A DNA stretch of 64,000 nucleotides from contig CAAEUX010000004.1 in the NCBI GenBank assembly GCA_900759335.1, positions 47,137-111,136 on the forward strand, given 5' to 3'. This document shows, piece after piece, positions 1-9,104 of this stretch (positions are counted from its first letter, which is position 1; each line of letters begins with the position of its first letter). Source of the DNA: an uncultured Collinsella sp. GTDB taxonomy: Bacteria; Actinomycetota; Coriobacteriia; Coriobacteriales; Coriobacteriaceae. The position numbers and the translations under genes are program-made. The notes beneath the pieces were generated by a model. That model searched no databases, was not told the DNA's origin, and saw nothing but the letters and a program-made list of their open reading frames with translations.

Positions 1-1
1 T

Positions 2-88
2 GGCAAGCAGTCCACCGACAGCACGATCACGTTGACGGTTTCGCTTTCTGGCTCCGATTCGGGCGACGATTCCGGCACGACTAACTAG
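2..88 (+). CDS. C-terminal tail of a protein cut by the window edge (possibly PASTA-domain)
   Basis: Only the last 28 residues are present, reading GKQSTDSTITLTVSLSGSDS followed by GDDSGTTN and TAG. The alternating beta-strand-like segment followed by a Ser/Gly/Asp tail resembles the end of PASTA repeats in PknB-type Ser/Thr kinases or penicillin-binding proteins. That identity is inference from a short stretch. A strong terminator follows about 50 bases downstream, which supports this being a real gene end. Confidence 0.5.
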   Translation, partial: GKQSTDSTITLTVSLSGSDSGDDSGTTN

Positions 89-140
89 TCGAGGACCCAT
101 CACCCGCAGCGGCTAGGGCCGCAAACATATTCGCTCAACG

Positions 141-180
141 GCGCCCGCTTGCTCCCCCGCAAGCGGGCGCTTTATTTATC
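141..180 (+). terminator. Rho-independent terminator
   Basis: A perfect 11-bp GC-rich stem (gcgcccgcttg paired with caagcgggcgc) encloses an 8-base loop and is followed by tttattt. It sits behind the plus-strand gene that enters the window from the left. Confidence 0.9.
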
Positions 181-208
181 GACAGACCATGGCCCCTTAG
201 CAACGCAA

Positions 209-234
209 AGAGGCCCGCAAAAGCGAGCCTCCCA
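209..234 (-). terminator. Possible minus-strand terminator hairpin
   Basis: Read on the minus strand, gaggctcgc and gcgggcctc form a 9-bp stem (one G-T pair) around tttt, followed by a weak tctttg tract. It is placed to end transcription of the minus-strand frl genes and the kinase remnant. Confidence 0.5.
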
Positions 235-263
235 GGTGACAACAGAATATGTAATGCAGTAAT

Positions 264-528
264 TACTGGCCGCAGAACTTCACCATGATCTCGACCATGG
301 ACTCTTGCCTATGGACAAAATGTCCATAGGCAAGGAGATGAAAGAGTAAGGACAACGCCCTCTAAAAGAAGGCCGTATATGAAGATTGCATATCCCTTTT
401 GCCTTCATATACTCAAGAAGCACCCCTCGAAGCGCTCCTGAGAGGCCCCCTTGGATGCAACCCAGGGGATCCAGATTCTGGTAGACATCGGCGCAGCAAA
501 ATCCTGCCGCGCAGGCACGAACGGACAT
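264..528 (-). pseudogene. Remnant of a second PfkB-type sugar kinase
   Basis: A minus-strand ATG with a good ribosome site (aggag, 5 bases upstream) starts MSVRACAAGFCCADVYQNLD. This resembles the first strand of PfkB/ribokinase-family kinases such as FrlD. The similarity stops after about 20 residues. The rest contains a perfect 14-bp hairpin (304-317 with 321-334) and a 10-bp inverted repeat (375-384 with 403-412). A different frame then gives a coherent short end, SMVEIMVKFCGQ and TAA. I read this as a kinase gene reduced to its two ends by deletion, directly downstream of intact frlD. Family assignment rests on a short N-terminal match. Confidence 0.45.
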
Positions 529-582
529 CTTGACTCCTAACGCAATTCGGGGCGCCCCAAGACACCCCGCCACGACAAAAAA

Positions 583-1455
583 CTAGTTCTCGTAGACCAG
601 CGGGTGGCCCCAACTGCCCTCGATCTTGCAGGTCTCCGCCGCAAAACCGGCAGCGAAGTCCAAGCTCTCGCGAATCGCGGCCTCGCCGCACTCGCCGGCC
701 TTCTTCTTGGAAAGATAGGTGACCAAAAACGCCGTCAGCAGTGAATCGCCGGCCGCCATAGCGTCTTTGAGCTCCTCGGGCGCCACGGGCTTGATGCCCT
801 GCTCGTAGAAGTTTTCGCCGTCATAGGCGACGGAGCCCTTGCTCCCGCGCGATGCGCATACGATTTGAGGGCCAAGGGCCTTCACCCACTCGAGCTTCGC
901 CTTGATATCCTCCAGGGAAGCGTCGCCCATGGACATAAAGGCGTACGTCACAAATGGCGCAATCTGCCCGAAGTGCTCGTCGGTGGAGTCATCGGAGAAG
1001 TCGAAGCTGATAGGCACCCCGGCAGCCTTGATCTTGGGGAGCTCGCGCTCGGTGAAGCAGTAGTTGCCGCTGTGCACCAAATCGAAGCCGCTGACGTACT
1101 CGGCGGCGAAGCGGTCTATCACGTAGCGCATGTCGCCACGTATGCCGCCTTCATTGGAGCCCAGGAAGATACGGTCCCCGGTCTCGTCAACGGTCACGCG
1201 AGCGGCGCCGTTGACGCCCAGGACCTGCTGGCAGCGAAGAAGCTCGACGCCCTCGTCCTCGAGCGATGCTATAACGTGCTCGGCCTCCTCATCTGATCCG
1301 AAGATTCCCATGTAGGCGCTGCGATCGACGCCGAGCTTCTTGGCGAAGACGGCGAAGTTAACTGCATTGCCGCCGGGATACATGGTCTTGATGTGCTCGT
1401 ACTTATCGACAACGTTGTCTCCAAAGCCAAGCACGCTTATAGGATAGGCTGCCAT
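583..1455 (-). CDS. frlD: Fructoselysine 6-kinase-like PfkB sugar kinase
   Basis: A 290-residue PfkB-family kinase. The N-terminus has ISVLGFGDNVVDKYEHIKTM followed by YPGGNAVNFAVFAKKLG, the substrate-binding entrance typical of FrlD. Near the C-terminus AAGDSLLTAFLVTYL is the family's GAGD-type catalytic motif. In Frl pathways the kinase phosphorylates fructoselysine at C6 for cleavage by FrlB, the neighbouring gene. The start chosen (MAAYPIS) has GGAG six bases upstream; a start four codons earlier would sit on the ribosome site. It is the last gene of a minus-strand run after the transporter, frlC and frlB. A kinase of the same family specific for another amine-linked sugar cannot be excluded. 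Confidence 0.85.
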   Translation of the reverse strand: MAAYPISVLGFGDNVVDKYEHIKTMYPGGNAVNFAVFAKKLGVDRSAYMGIFGSDEEAEHVIASLEDEGVELLRCQQVLGVNGAARVTVDETGDRIFLGSNEGGIRGDMRYVIDRFAAEYVSGFDLVHSGNYCFTERELPKIKAAGVPISFDFSDDSTDEHFGQIAPFVTYAFMSMGDASLEDIKAKLEWVKALGPQIVCASRGSKGSVAYDGENFYEQGIKPVAPEELKDAMAAGDSLLTAFLVTYLSKKKAGECGEAAIRESLDFAAGFAAETCKIEGSWGHPLVYEN

Positions 1456-1554
1456 GGTTATCTCCATTCAGGTAAACCGCCGTGGTTACGGCGAGCAGAC
1501 GGGGCGCGAGGGATTCGCACGTCTCAACGCGCCTCGCGCCCCGTTTTAAAATCG

Positions 1555-2523
1555 CTAGTACTTCTCGATGCCCATGTAACGACGCACGTCCGGGTGATGG
1601 TCGAACACCTTGCCGCGAGCGGAGCGCAGCTCACAGTTCATCGCGTAGAACAGGATTGGATCAAGGAACGCGCGAACGCTCGCCGGTACTTGGTCCATGC
1701 CGTACTCCATGGCGTCGAGCACCATAAGAGTGTCGGTATGGGTCTCGAGGAATGCGAGGGCGCGCTCATCCATGGCTCGGCACTCACTAGAAGACATCTG
1801 CAGGAAGTAGAAGACTCCGGGCTCGGTCACCTCGAAGGGGCCGTGGAAGTACTCGCCGGAGTGGATATAGGCGCAGCTCTGCCACTGCATCTCCATAAGC
1901 GAGCAGATAGCGAAGCCATAGGCCTGGCTAAACACGGGACCGGACCCCAAGATATACAGGAACTTGTGGTCCTGGCACAGGGCGGCAAAACGGTCGCAGA
2001 GTTCGGCGTTGACCTTCTCGCGAGCTGCAGGCAGGATCTGGTCCATCTTGGCGATGCCTTCGTACATGTCGGCAAGGTCGGCATAACCTTCCTGCTGATC
2101 CAGGAGCTCGGAAGCGAGAGCCAAAGAGATGCCGGCGGGCACCTCCGCCTGCGGAACTCCCTCGCCCCACGGATATACCCAGCACGTCCACTCACCGTTA
2201 TCGATGCCGGAACCCGCGTTGTCCGTCTGCACGATAACGGTCGCGCCCGCCGCCTTGGCGATCGAGCACGCATCGATTACCTCGGGGGTGTTGCCGGAGT
2301 GGCTGCAAGCGATGACAAGGGACTTTTCGCCCAGGCGCTTGGGACGCATGATATCGAACTCGCGGGCGGTATACGCCTCGCTGGCAAACGTAGTCGCCTC
2401 GCGCTTGAGCAGCTCGTGGGCGGGCAGCAGGTCGATGAGGGAGCCGCCGCAGGCAACCCAGAAGACGCTATCGAAACCGCCCTTTTCAGCGATTGCGTCG
2501 GCGATAAGATCATGTGCGTTCAT
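1555..2523 (-). CDS. frlB: Fructoselysine 6-phosphate deglycase (SIS domain)
   Basis: A 322-residue protein with two SIS (sugar isomerase) modules. The first contains FWVACGGSLIDLLPAHELL and the phosphosugar loop IACSHSGNTPEVID. The second includes YILGSGPVFSQAYGFAICSL and the glutamate-containing SGEYFHGPFEV segment typical of GlmS/FrlB-like enzymes. FrlB reversibly splits fructoselysine 6-phosphate into lysine and glucose 6-phosphate. The start MNAHDL has AAAGGAAG upstream; a longer reading of 13 residues lacks a ribosome site. Placement between the kinase and the epimerase genes supports the assignment strongly. Confidence 0.87.
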   Translation of the reverse strand: MNAHDLIADAIAEKGGFDSVFWVACGGSLIDLLPAHELLKREATTFASEAYTAREFDIMRPKRLGEKSLVIACSHSGNTPEVIDACSIAKAAGATVIVQTDNAGSGIDNGEWTCWVYPWGEGVPQAEVPAGISLALASELLDQQEGYADLADMYEGIAKMDQILPAAREKVNAELCDRFAALCQDHKFLYILGSGPVFSQAYGFAICSLMEMQWQSCAYIHSGEYFHGPFEVTEPGVFYFLQMSSSECRAMDERALAFLETHTDTLMVLDAMEYGMDQVPASVRAFLDPILFYAMNCELRSARGKVFDHHPDVRRYMGIEKY

Positions 2524-2623
2524 TGTTATTCTTCCTTTCGATACGGCGGACGAATCCGCCAACGTTTACTGCGAGTCTTCTCGTCAAGCGTGTTGACTTC
2601 CCCACGCGAATGGGAGCTACGCG

Positions 2624-3481
2624 CTAGTCGACAAAATACCTCTCGAAGGCGTCCATGTTGTGCCGGTCCGCTGCTGCGGGATCATCGAAATACCTTCCAT
2701 CGGTGATCTCCTGGCCAAGATAGCCCTCGAACCCATGCGCGTTGAGGACGCGTACGAAATCGTCCATACTGTGCTTTCCATCGCCCCAAACCAGATGGCC
2801 ATATGGGTCGCCATCAATGAAGCGCATGTTCCTTATGGCACCATCGCCAAACTCGGCAAACCACTCTTCAAGGCTCTCGCCGGCGACTCCCATAGCGGTA
2901 GTGTCCACCATTGGAGTAAGGTGCGGGCTGGCTACTTGGTCAAGCATGCGCCTGGCGTCCGCGAGTGTAACCACCAAGTTGCTCTCTTCCGGCCTCAGGC
3001 TCTCCATGCAGAGGGTCACGCCGTGCTCGCCGGCATAGTCCGCAAGAATCGCCAAGTGCTCGGCAGAGCGCTTCCAAGCCTCCTCGCGGTCCTCGTCCCA
3101 ATCGCCCCAACCGGAGTTGATGGACATATACGGGGCGCCGAGCACCTCGGCGAGCTCGATGCCGTGCTTAAAGTAAGCGAGGCTCCGCTGCGCGTGGAGG
3201 GGCTTTCTGGCAGCGTACTGCCACGGATACACCACGTTCTCCGGACACAGGGAGCTCACGGAGAGTCCGCGGGACTCGATCTTGCGGCGAAGCTCGTCGG
3301 CCTCGAAATACCCCGTGTGGTCCAGCGTCACGTGCGGCTCGGCCGCCCAAAGCTCGATGGTTTTGAAGCCAAGGCGCTGCTGAGCATCAAGGAAGTAATC
3401 GAGCGACCACATGATGTAGTGAATGTTCATGCCGGCGACCTGCTCGCGACGCAGACGGGGTGTGGAAGCGCTTAAATCCAT
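2624..3481 (-). CDS. frlC: Fructoselysine 3-epimerase-like TIM-barrel protein
   Basis: A 285-residue AP-endonuclease-2/xylose-isomerase-like TIM barrel. The metal-site segments visible are VTLCMESLRPEESNLV, LTPMVDTTAMGV and the histidine-containing DGDPYGHLVWGDG, and a C-terminal GYLGQEITDGRYF carries the last glutamate. FrlC interconverts fructoselysine and psicoselysine. The start at MDLSAST is preferred because AGGAGG lies eight bases upstream; a GTG three codons earlier overlaps that site. It sits 12 bases after the transporter gene, so the two are probably co-translated. Confidence 0.8.
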   Translation of the reverse strand: MDLSASTPRLRREQVAGMNIHYIMWSLDYFLDAQQRLGFKTIELWAAEPHVTLDHTGYFEADELRRKIESRGLSVSSLCPENVVYPWQYAARKPLHAQRSLAYFKHGIELAEVLGAPYMSINSGWGDWDEDREEAWKRSAEHLAILADYAGEHGVTLCMESLRPEESNLVVTLADARRMLDQVASPHLTPMVDTTAMGVAGESLEEWFAEFGDGAIRNMRFIDGDPYGHLVWGDGKHSMDDFVRVLNAHGFEGYLGQEITDGRYFDDPAAADRHNMDAFERYFVD

Positions 3482-3493
3482 GCTGGGCACCTC

Positions 3494-4957
3494 CTACATC
3501 GGCAGTAGGCCGGAAATCACAGTCGCGACCAATCCGAACAGAACCATGAAGATAAAGAACTTCCAGATGGTCTTCCACCATTGCCCGAAGGAGATCTTCG
3601 CCACGGCAAGACCCGCGACGGTCATGCCCGCAACGGGGCTGATGGTGTTGACGGTCTGGTTCGCGAACTGCAGAGCGGTGACGGCAGCCTCGGGATTGAG
3701 GCCCATAAGCTCGGTCAGCGGGCCCATGACGGGAATGGTGAGTGCAGCGAGGCCGGAGCTGGAAGGAACCAGCAGCGAAAGCAGGCCGAGGACGATGTAC
3801 ATGAAGGTGGTATAGATGAAGGACGGAGCGCCCGCAAGGAGTCCGACGAGCCAGTTAAGAATAGAGTCGATGATCATTCCGCCCTCTGCGACGACCAGGA
3901 TGCCGCGGGCGATGCCGATGATGCAGGCTGCGTAGGCGAAGTCGGCGATTCCGCGGACGAACTCCTCCGCAATGGTCTTCTCGTCCAGGCCGCCGAGTAT
4001 GCCGGCAAGAAGGCCCATGGCCAGGAACACCATGGAGATCTCGTCCATATACCAGCCCTGGGTAACGAGGCCCCACACGATAACGCCCATGCCGACCGCG
4101 AAATCAATGAGGACGAGCTTGTGGCGAAGCGTGAACTCCTCTTCGATAGAAGCATCGGTGACAGAGAACTCGATGCGCTTCTGCTTATCGTCCTCATAGG
4201 TGATGGAGGACTTGGGATCGAGCTTGACGCGGCGCGCGTAGCGCATGGCCCAGAAAATGCCCGCGGCGGTGAAGATGACCCACAGGATGGCGCGGAGCCA
4301 AAGCTGGGGATTTCCCTCGATGCCGATAACGCCCTGGGCGATCAGCACGTTGAAAGGATCAATAGTGGATGCGCAGTAACCAAGGTTGGGGCCGAGGAAG
4401 CAGATGATGAACGCGGTCATGGAGTCATACCCGATGCTCAGCATGATGGGGATGAAGATCGCGTAGAACGGCAGCGCCTCCTCGGACATGCCGAACGTGG
4501 TGCCGCAGATCGAGAGCAGGATCATGGAGATGGGGATGATCAAGATGTCCTTGTTCTTCAGCTTCTTGATCACGCGGCTCATGCCGGCGTTTAGGGCGTT
4601 GGTCTTGGTGACGATGGCGAACGATCCGCCGATCAGCAGGACGAACGCGACGACATCGGCCGCAGCCTGAATGCCCTTGGCGGGAGCCTGCAGGACGGCA
4701 TCGATGCCCTGTCGCAGATCGACGGTCTCCCCCGTCTCCGAATCGGTGTAGACCTTGTCGACCTCTTGGTACGTTCCGGCTACGGCGACTTCTCGCTCGC
4801 CCGCGGCCGTCTGAATGGTCTGGCGGTCGAACTGACCCGATGGGACGATCCATGTGAGCACCGCGAAGAACACGATCAGCATGAACGCGATGGTGTACAC
4901 ATGGGGAAGCTGGAGATGGAATCTGCGCTTGGGCTTCTCCTGTTTGGCATCCGACAT
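3494..4957 (-). CDS. YfcC-family transporter, likely fructosamine uptake
   Basis: A 487-residue polytopic protein with about 11-12 hydrophobic segments, beginning with HVYTIAFMLIVFFAVLTWIV. The motif IVPSGQF near residue 40, the long DVVAFVLLIGGSFAIV helix and the repeated SPVAGMTVAGLAVAKISF near the end fit the YfcC/C4-dicarboxylate anaerobic carrier (DcuC-like) superfamily, whose members carry amino acids or dicarboxylates. Well-studied frl operons use an APC permease (FrlA) or an ABC transporter instead. The position between frlR and frlC suggests that this one imports Amadori products, which is inference. The start has a perfect AGGAGG. Confidence 0.75.
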   Translation of the reverse strand: MSDAKQEKPKRRFHLQLPHVYTIAFMLIVFFAVLTWIVPSGQFDRQTIQTAAGEREVAVAGTYQEVDKVYTDSETGETVDLRQGIDAVLQAPAKGIQAAADVVAFVLLIGGSFAIVTKTNALNAGMSRVIKKLKNKDILIIPISMILLSICGTTFGMSEEALPFYAIFIPIMLSIGYDSMTAFIICFLGPNLGYCASTIDPFNVLIAQGVIGIEGNPQLWLRAILWVIFTAAGIFWAMRYARRVKLDPKSSITYEDDKQKRIEFSVTDASIEEEFTLRHKLVLIDFAVGMGVIVWGLVTQGWYMDEISMVFLAMGLLAGILGGLDEKTIAEEFVRGIADFAYAACIIGIARGILVVAEGGMIIDSILNWLVGLLAGAPSFIYTTFMYIVLGLLSLLVPSSSGLAALTIPVMGPLTELMGLNPEAAVTALQFANQTVNTISPVAGMTVAGLAVAKISFGQWWKTIWKFFIFMVLFGLVATVISGLLPM

Positions 4958-5012
4958 TCTTAACCTCCTGCCAGAGCAACGATGCTTGCCAAAAATCCTT
5001 CACGTATAGGCA

Positions 5013-5090
5013 AACATCTTAGGTTGTTCTATGTATAACCTGCATGAAGGCGTCGGTCCAGAAACATATTAGGTTGTTCTATAAGTGGTA
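5013..5090 (-). promoter_or_regulatory. Twin 20-bp repeats, candidate FrlR operators
   Basis: The sequence aacatNttaggttgttctat occurs twice (5013-5032 and 5063-5082), differing at one base and spaced exactly 50 bp apart, about five helical turns. Both lie between frlR and the transporter start. The first copy also forms an imperfect aggtt/aacct dyad. GntR-family repressors bind short dyads at such positions, so these are candidate operators; binding is inferred. Confidence 0.6.
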
Positions 5091-5154
5091 ACTTTTACGC
5101 GCTAAACGGACCTGCCGCGGCAATACGAGAACAGCGCTGTGTGAGACAGAGCCG

Positions 5155-5889
5155 CTAGATATCGAAGCTGTAGCGCGAACCCACGTAGTACTGTCTGCCA
5201 TAGCAGAAGCGCTCTCCGTTGGAATCGAGAAAGCCCGCGTTCATGAAGAACAGCGGCTCCCCTACTGGGACCTTGAGCTCGCGGGCGGCATCAATTCCCG
5301 CACGGGCGATCTCCAGCCTGCAGGGATCGGACGAGCAGGGATACCTACCCGTACGCTCCCCCACGGCCTCGAATATCGAACAATTGGAGAGACCGATATC
5401 TTTGAGAAATTCGAATCCATCGACAGGATAGTAGTTGTTCTCGAACAGGACCGGCACGCCGTCTGCGGTACGCACGCGTGAGACCAAGATGAGGTCAGAG
5501 CCTTCATCCAAGCCAAAGAAAGAAGCGAGGTCGCGATCGGCGGCAACGGTCTTGCGGGCAACGACGCGAGCGCCCGCCTTCATGCCGTTTTCAGCGCATG
5601 CTTGGGTAAAACTCTGAACATCGTCCTTCTGATGCACCTTGCGAATTATCTTTGTCGCGGTCACAAACGTACCACGCCCCTGCCGCTTGGTGAGATACCC
5701 CTCGCCCACAAGCTCCTCTATTGCGCGGCGAACCGTGACCCTTCCCACGCCGTACATCTTAGAAAGCTCAAGTTCCGTTGGAATCTGCGAGTCAACGGGA
5801 TATGTCCCCTGTTCGATATCGCTCTTAAGCAAATCGAGCACCTGTTGATACAGCGGGGCGGAAGAGCCCCCATCCAGATGCGCATCCAC
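5155..5889 (-). CDS. frlR: GntR/UTRA family regulator of the frl genes
   Basis: A 244-residue regulator. Residues 10-75 form a GntR winged helix (APLYQQVLDLLKSDIEQGTY, then TELELSKMYGVGRVTVRRAI). The remainder is a UTRA ligand domain with SRVRTADGVPVLFENNYYPV and a C-terminal FCYGRQYYVGSRYSFDI. UTRA domains of this group bind phosphosugars, in FrlR's case presumably fructoselysine 6-phosphate. The start codon is GTG, with GGGAGAG five bases upstream. It is the first gene in the minus-strand frl run and lies about 200 bases before the transporter gene. Confidence 0.82.
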   Translation of the reverse strand: MDAHLDGGSSAPLYQQVLDLLKSDIEQGTYPVDSQIPTELELSKMYGVGRVTVRRAIEELVGEGYLTKRQGRGTFVTATKIIRKVHQKDDVQSFTQACAENGMKAGARVVARKTVAADRDLASFFGLDEGSDLILVSRVRTADGVPVLFENNYYPVDGFEFLKDIGLSNCSIFEAVGERTGRYPCSSDPCRLEIARAGIDAARELKVPVGEPLFFMNAGFLDSNGERFCYGRQYYVGSRYSFDI

Positions 5890-5956
5890 AAAAACTCTCC
5901 CTTTAAGGCGTTCGCGATCTCAACGACTCCATTCTACCGCACACGGAAAAATGAGG

Positions 5957-6109
5957 TTAAACACATAGGGGCCCTGCATGTTTGAGCGGATCGGGAATCT
6001 GGTCGCTGATTTCGTCCGCATTTGCTTGCGAAAAACCAAAACGCTCCTCGCGCTTGGCGAACACGGTGAGGCCCGCCGCCTTGCACGCAGCGATCGATGA
6101 TGCTCGTGT
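5957..6109 (-). pseudogene. C-terminal fragment of a HAD-family phosphatase
   Basis: In one minus-strand frame the sequence reads SSIAACKAAGLTVFAKREER, then FGFSQANADEISDQIPD and a stop. This matches the end of beta-phosphoglucomutase-like HAD proteins, where a conserved serine precedes an A-G-I-x-A-A-K-A-A-G-M segment. No HAD motifs I-III precede it. Upstream it runs into a sequence identical to the region just before the PTS IIB start (13472-13510). It therefore appears to be a foreign fragment joined at a rearrangement breakpoint. Confidence 0.45.
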
Positions 6110-6143
6110 GATGTTGGCTTCCTTCCTTTGCTTGCGAGGCGCG

Positions 6144-8897
6144 TCACTCGTCCTGCTGAGCCGCGGGCCCATCGTTCGGCGTGGCCTGCCTGCGCGGGGC
6201 ATGCCGGGAATTGATGTAGTCGTATGCGTAGGCGATCTCCGTGACGGGGACCTCCACGTGGTAATGGGCGGAAATGTCAGAGAAGCTCGTGCGGAATGCC
6301 TCGACGAAATCGTTGTGTTCATTGGCGAAGCGCTGCTCGTCTGCGTAGTTCTCGATGGGGCTTCTGGTCACGAGGCGCTCCACGAGACAACACAGGTGCA
6401 CGTAGAGCCCCATGCTCACACGAGCGCCAATCACGTCTCCGGTGAGCTGCTGGAGCCGCTCTGCGGCACTCTCGATTTCGCCGAAGAGCTTGTTGGGGTT
6501 AAGGATTGTGATGGACTCGACCACGTTCCTGAGGGTCATGTTCTTGACGAGATTCTGGTGGAACGTGCGCAAGCTGTCAGCGTCGAGCAAGCGTGCGAAG
6601 GCGCGGTCTATCTGGGCCGTTCCTTCGCCGGCGATGAGTTCCTCGAGCGAAATGAACGGGACTCCATCGGCGTGCGGATTGTCCGTGCCGATGACCGAGC
6701 GCACGTTGTACTGGGAGAAGGCGGCATCCTCAGATCCGTTATTGGCGAGCTGCCGCCAGTCAACGGCGACAAGCCGCGCGGGGGACTCGCCAGGCAGGCT
6801 CTGCGCCACGAGATCGCGGATCCGCGCAGCTGCGTCAAGTCCGCCTTCGGAGCAGAAGACAATCGCGTCCGGTCGGGCGTTGCGCGCCACGATGTGATAA
6901 TTACAGGTGCAAGCTGCCGCAGCATCGTCGAGAACCTCTCGCACGGAGCGACCCGCGATAAGTCCGGCGCCAACCTCCACCGCAAGGCCGGTAGAGGCGT
7001 TGTTGATGATGCCGAGCGTCATGCCGGAGGTGGATTCCATACTCTTATAAATATCCTGGAGCGATCCCATGTCCACGAGGATGACGACCTCGTCTGCGTA
7101 GGAGAAGCGGTCGATGATTTGCTGAAGAGGAACAGCGACGTCCGTAACCTTCTGGTCGTAGGGCATGTCGATGGCCTCGAAGACCCTCGTGTCAAGAATC
7201 CGATTGGCGGCGTCGGCGATGCTCGTGGCGGTCGAGTAGCCATGACTGAGGACGATACCGACGCTCCGACGACGCTTAGACGGGTCGAGTGCGAGTGCCG
7301 CATGCGCAAGGACGAGCAGACACGTGAGATCGTCGAGTGCGATGCCGAGCGTGGCCTTGAGTTCATCAGCGATGCAGGCGCAGACAGTAACGGCAAAGCG
7401 GTTGCGCTGGGCCACGACGCCGCGCATGCCGGAAAGCTCGCTTGCATGGGAGCTCTTCCAACGCGAGAGGCTTGCGGGCGGCCACAGCTGGAGGCAGATG
7501 CCCTGGGCGATTAGATGCGAGCTCTTTCGGGACAAATCGATCGAGTAGAGTTCGTTCACGGAAGTGACGACGCTGTCGGCGATCTGCTCGTATGCGTCGG
7601 ACTTCGAGCGGCCCGGGTTTTGCCCGAACGCCAGGTAGTCCTCGAGGTCGCGGGCTCGCTCCACCAGCTGAGCGCTGCACGCGCCCCCATCAAGCGTGCC
7701 TTCGCGATAGCTCTCGTATGGCTCCAGCATGGCGTCGAGTACATGCCGTGCGCGGTCGTCCGCCTGGCTTTGGATACTCCGGGTGGTGTCGATGAGCTGC
7801 ATGTCGTTCTCGCTGCGCTCGAGTGCGGAGCCGGCAAGGATTGCGGAGGGAAGCTGGTAGGTGCGAATCTCCAGGCTGTCACCCTTCGTGTCTAGATAGG
7901 CCTCGGCGCAACAGTTGGTGATGCAGTCGCGCAGGCCGCGTACGTTCTCCTCGAAGTTGGTGCCGGCGAGGGCTCGGAAGGCTCCGCGACTTATGAGGAT
8001 GTCGCGTCCTATGCGTCGGCCCTCCTCCTTGAGGAAGTGGAGAGTCAGTTCCTCACGCTCCTCCTGGGTGCGCTCGCGCAGAGACGGCACCTGGGCGGAC
8101 ATGGGGATGCGACGCGTGAGGCTGCGGCACTCGGTACTGTCTGCCTCGTTTGAGGTGGCAAAGATAAGGCGCACAGCAGGGGCTGGCACAATGGCGCCCG
8201 CCTGTGCGGAGGCCCACTCCAAGAGCGCGTCCTGGGCAGCGGGTGAGAGGGCGTCGACGTCCTTGAGATAAACGATGCCGCCGCTCGCCCGATCTGCAGG
8301 CCCGCCATCTGCGCACAGGTCGTGAGTGAGCGCGCGGGCATCGTCTGCGTAATGCGAGCAGTCGATGCTCACAAGCTTGGCTTCCTGCTGCAGGACGCCG
8401 ACGTTCTTGCCGTATTCGAGGGCAAGTTCGGCGAGTAGACCCTTGCCGGTTCCCGAGGCGCCACAGAGCAGGATGGGCAGGCCAGCTGGCGGCTACTTGA
8501 GCGCGGCGCAGAGCTGGCTGATGCAGGGCGCAAGGCTCAGCTCGTGACCGATTGCGCGGTCGAAGTCGAGTCGCTCGCCGTTTCCGAGCGTGGCGAAGAG
8601 CTGCTCGACCGAAGGGTAGGTGCTACGCTCAATGCGAGACTGGAAGAAGCGTTCGAGGGAGCGGCGGTGGAAGTAGCACACCGGTCGTGCCCCTGCTTTC
8701 ACCACGAGGCCAGCGCGCACGAGCTCGTTGAGATACTGACTTGCCAGGCTGCGCGAGATGGCGAGCGAGTCGGTTATAGATGCCGTGGTGAAGTGGTCGA
8801 GACGGTTCTGGATGCGCCCGCCCCGCGTGCTGCCAAGCTCGCGCGTGATGCGATCGAGGTAGGCAAGCAGGTCTTTCTGTGTCTCGGGGATGTTCAT
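6144..8897 (-). pseudogene. levR: LevR-like PTS-regulated activator interrupted by an in-frame TAG
   Basis: The reading frame encodes 917 positions with a single TAG at codon 135 (8493-8495). Order: N-terminal helix-turn-helix (about 20-75), an AAA+ domain with Walker A GASGTGKG (146-153) and a Walker-B-like segment IVYLKDVD (about 208-215), a PRD, an EIIA(Man)-like domain with LSHGYSTATSIADAAN, an EIIB-like segment and a second PRD with LYVHLCCLVERLV. The TAG falls where relatives carry Tyr in Y-P-P-x-G-L, so it looks like a Tyr-to-amber change. The AAA+ domain has no recognisable GAFTGA loop, the part that contacts sigma-54 in LevR. The start is ATG with AGGAGG nine bases upstream. It probably regulated the neighbouring PTS/GH32 genes. 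Without readthrough only the DNA-binding segment would be made. Confidence 0.8.
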
Positions 8898-9104
8898 GCG
8901 GCTGGTCCTCCTTTCGTCCCACACCTTACGGGCGGGGTGGTGCTCGGGACGGGTTGGCGCCCGCGTTTTGTCACGGGCACGTGAACTTCGGCACTCCATG
9001 ATACATCTGTAGTGACATATGGCAACTTCTCGACACCTGCGCTCGACACAGCGAGCGGCAACAGCGCTGTCCGCCGAGCGCCTCACGGGCGTATCCCAAC
9101 CGTA

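Noticed and set aside
8493..8495. Amber codon read as an amino acid (pyrrolysine or suppressed TAG), also at 44089-44091
   Set aside because: Many normal genes in the window end in TAG (hypC, hypD, nikR, frlB, frlC), and no pyrrolysine gene is seen. Nonsense mutation is simpler.
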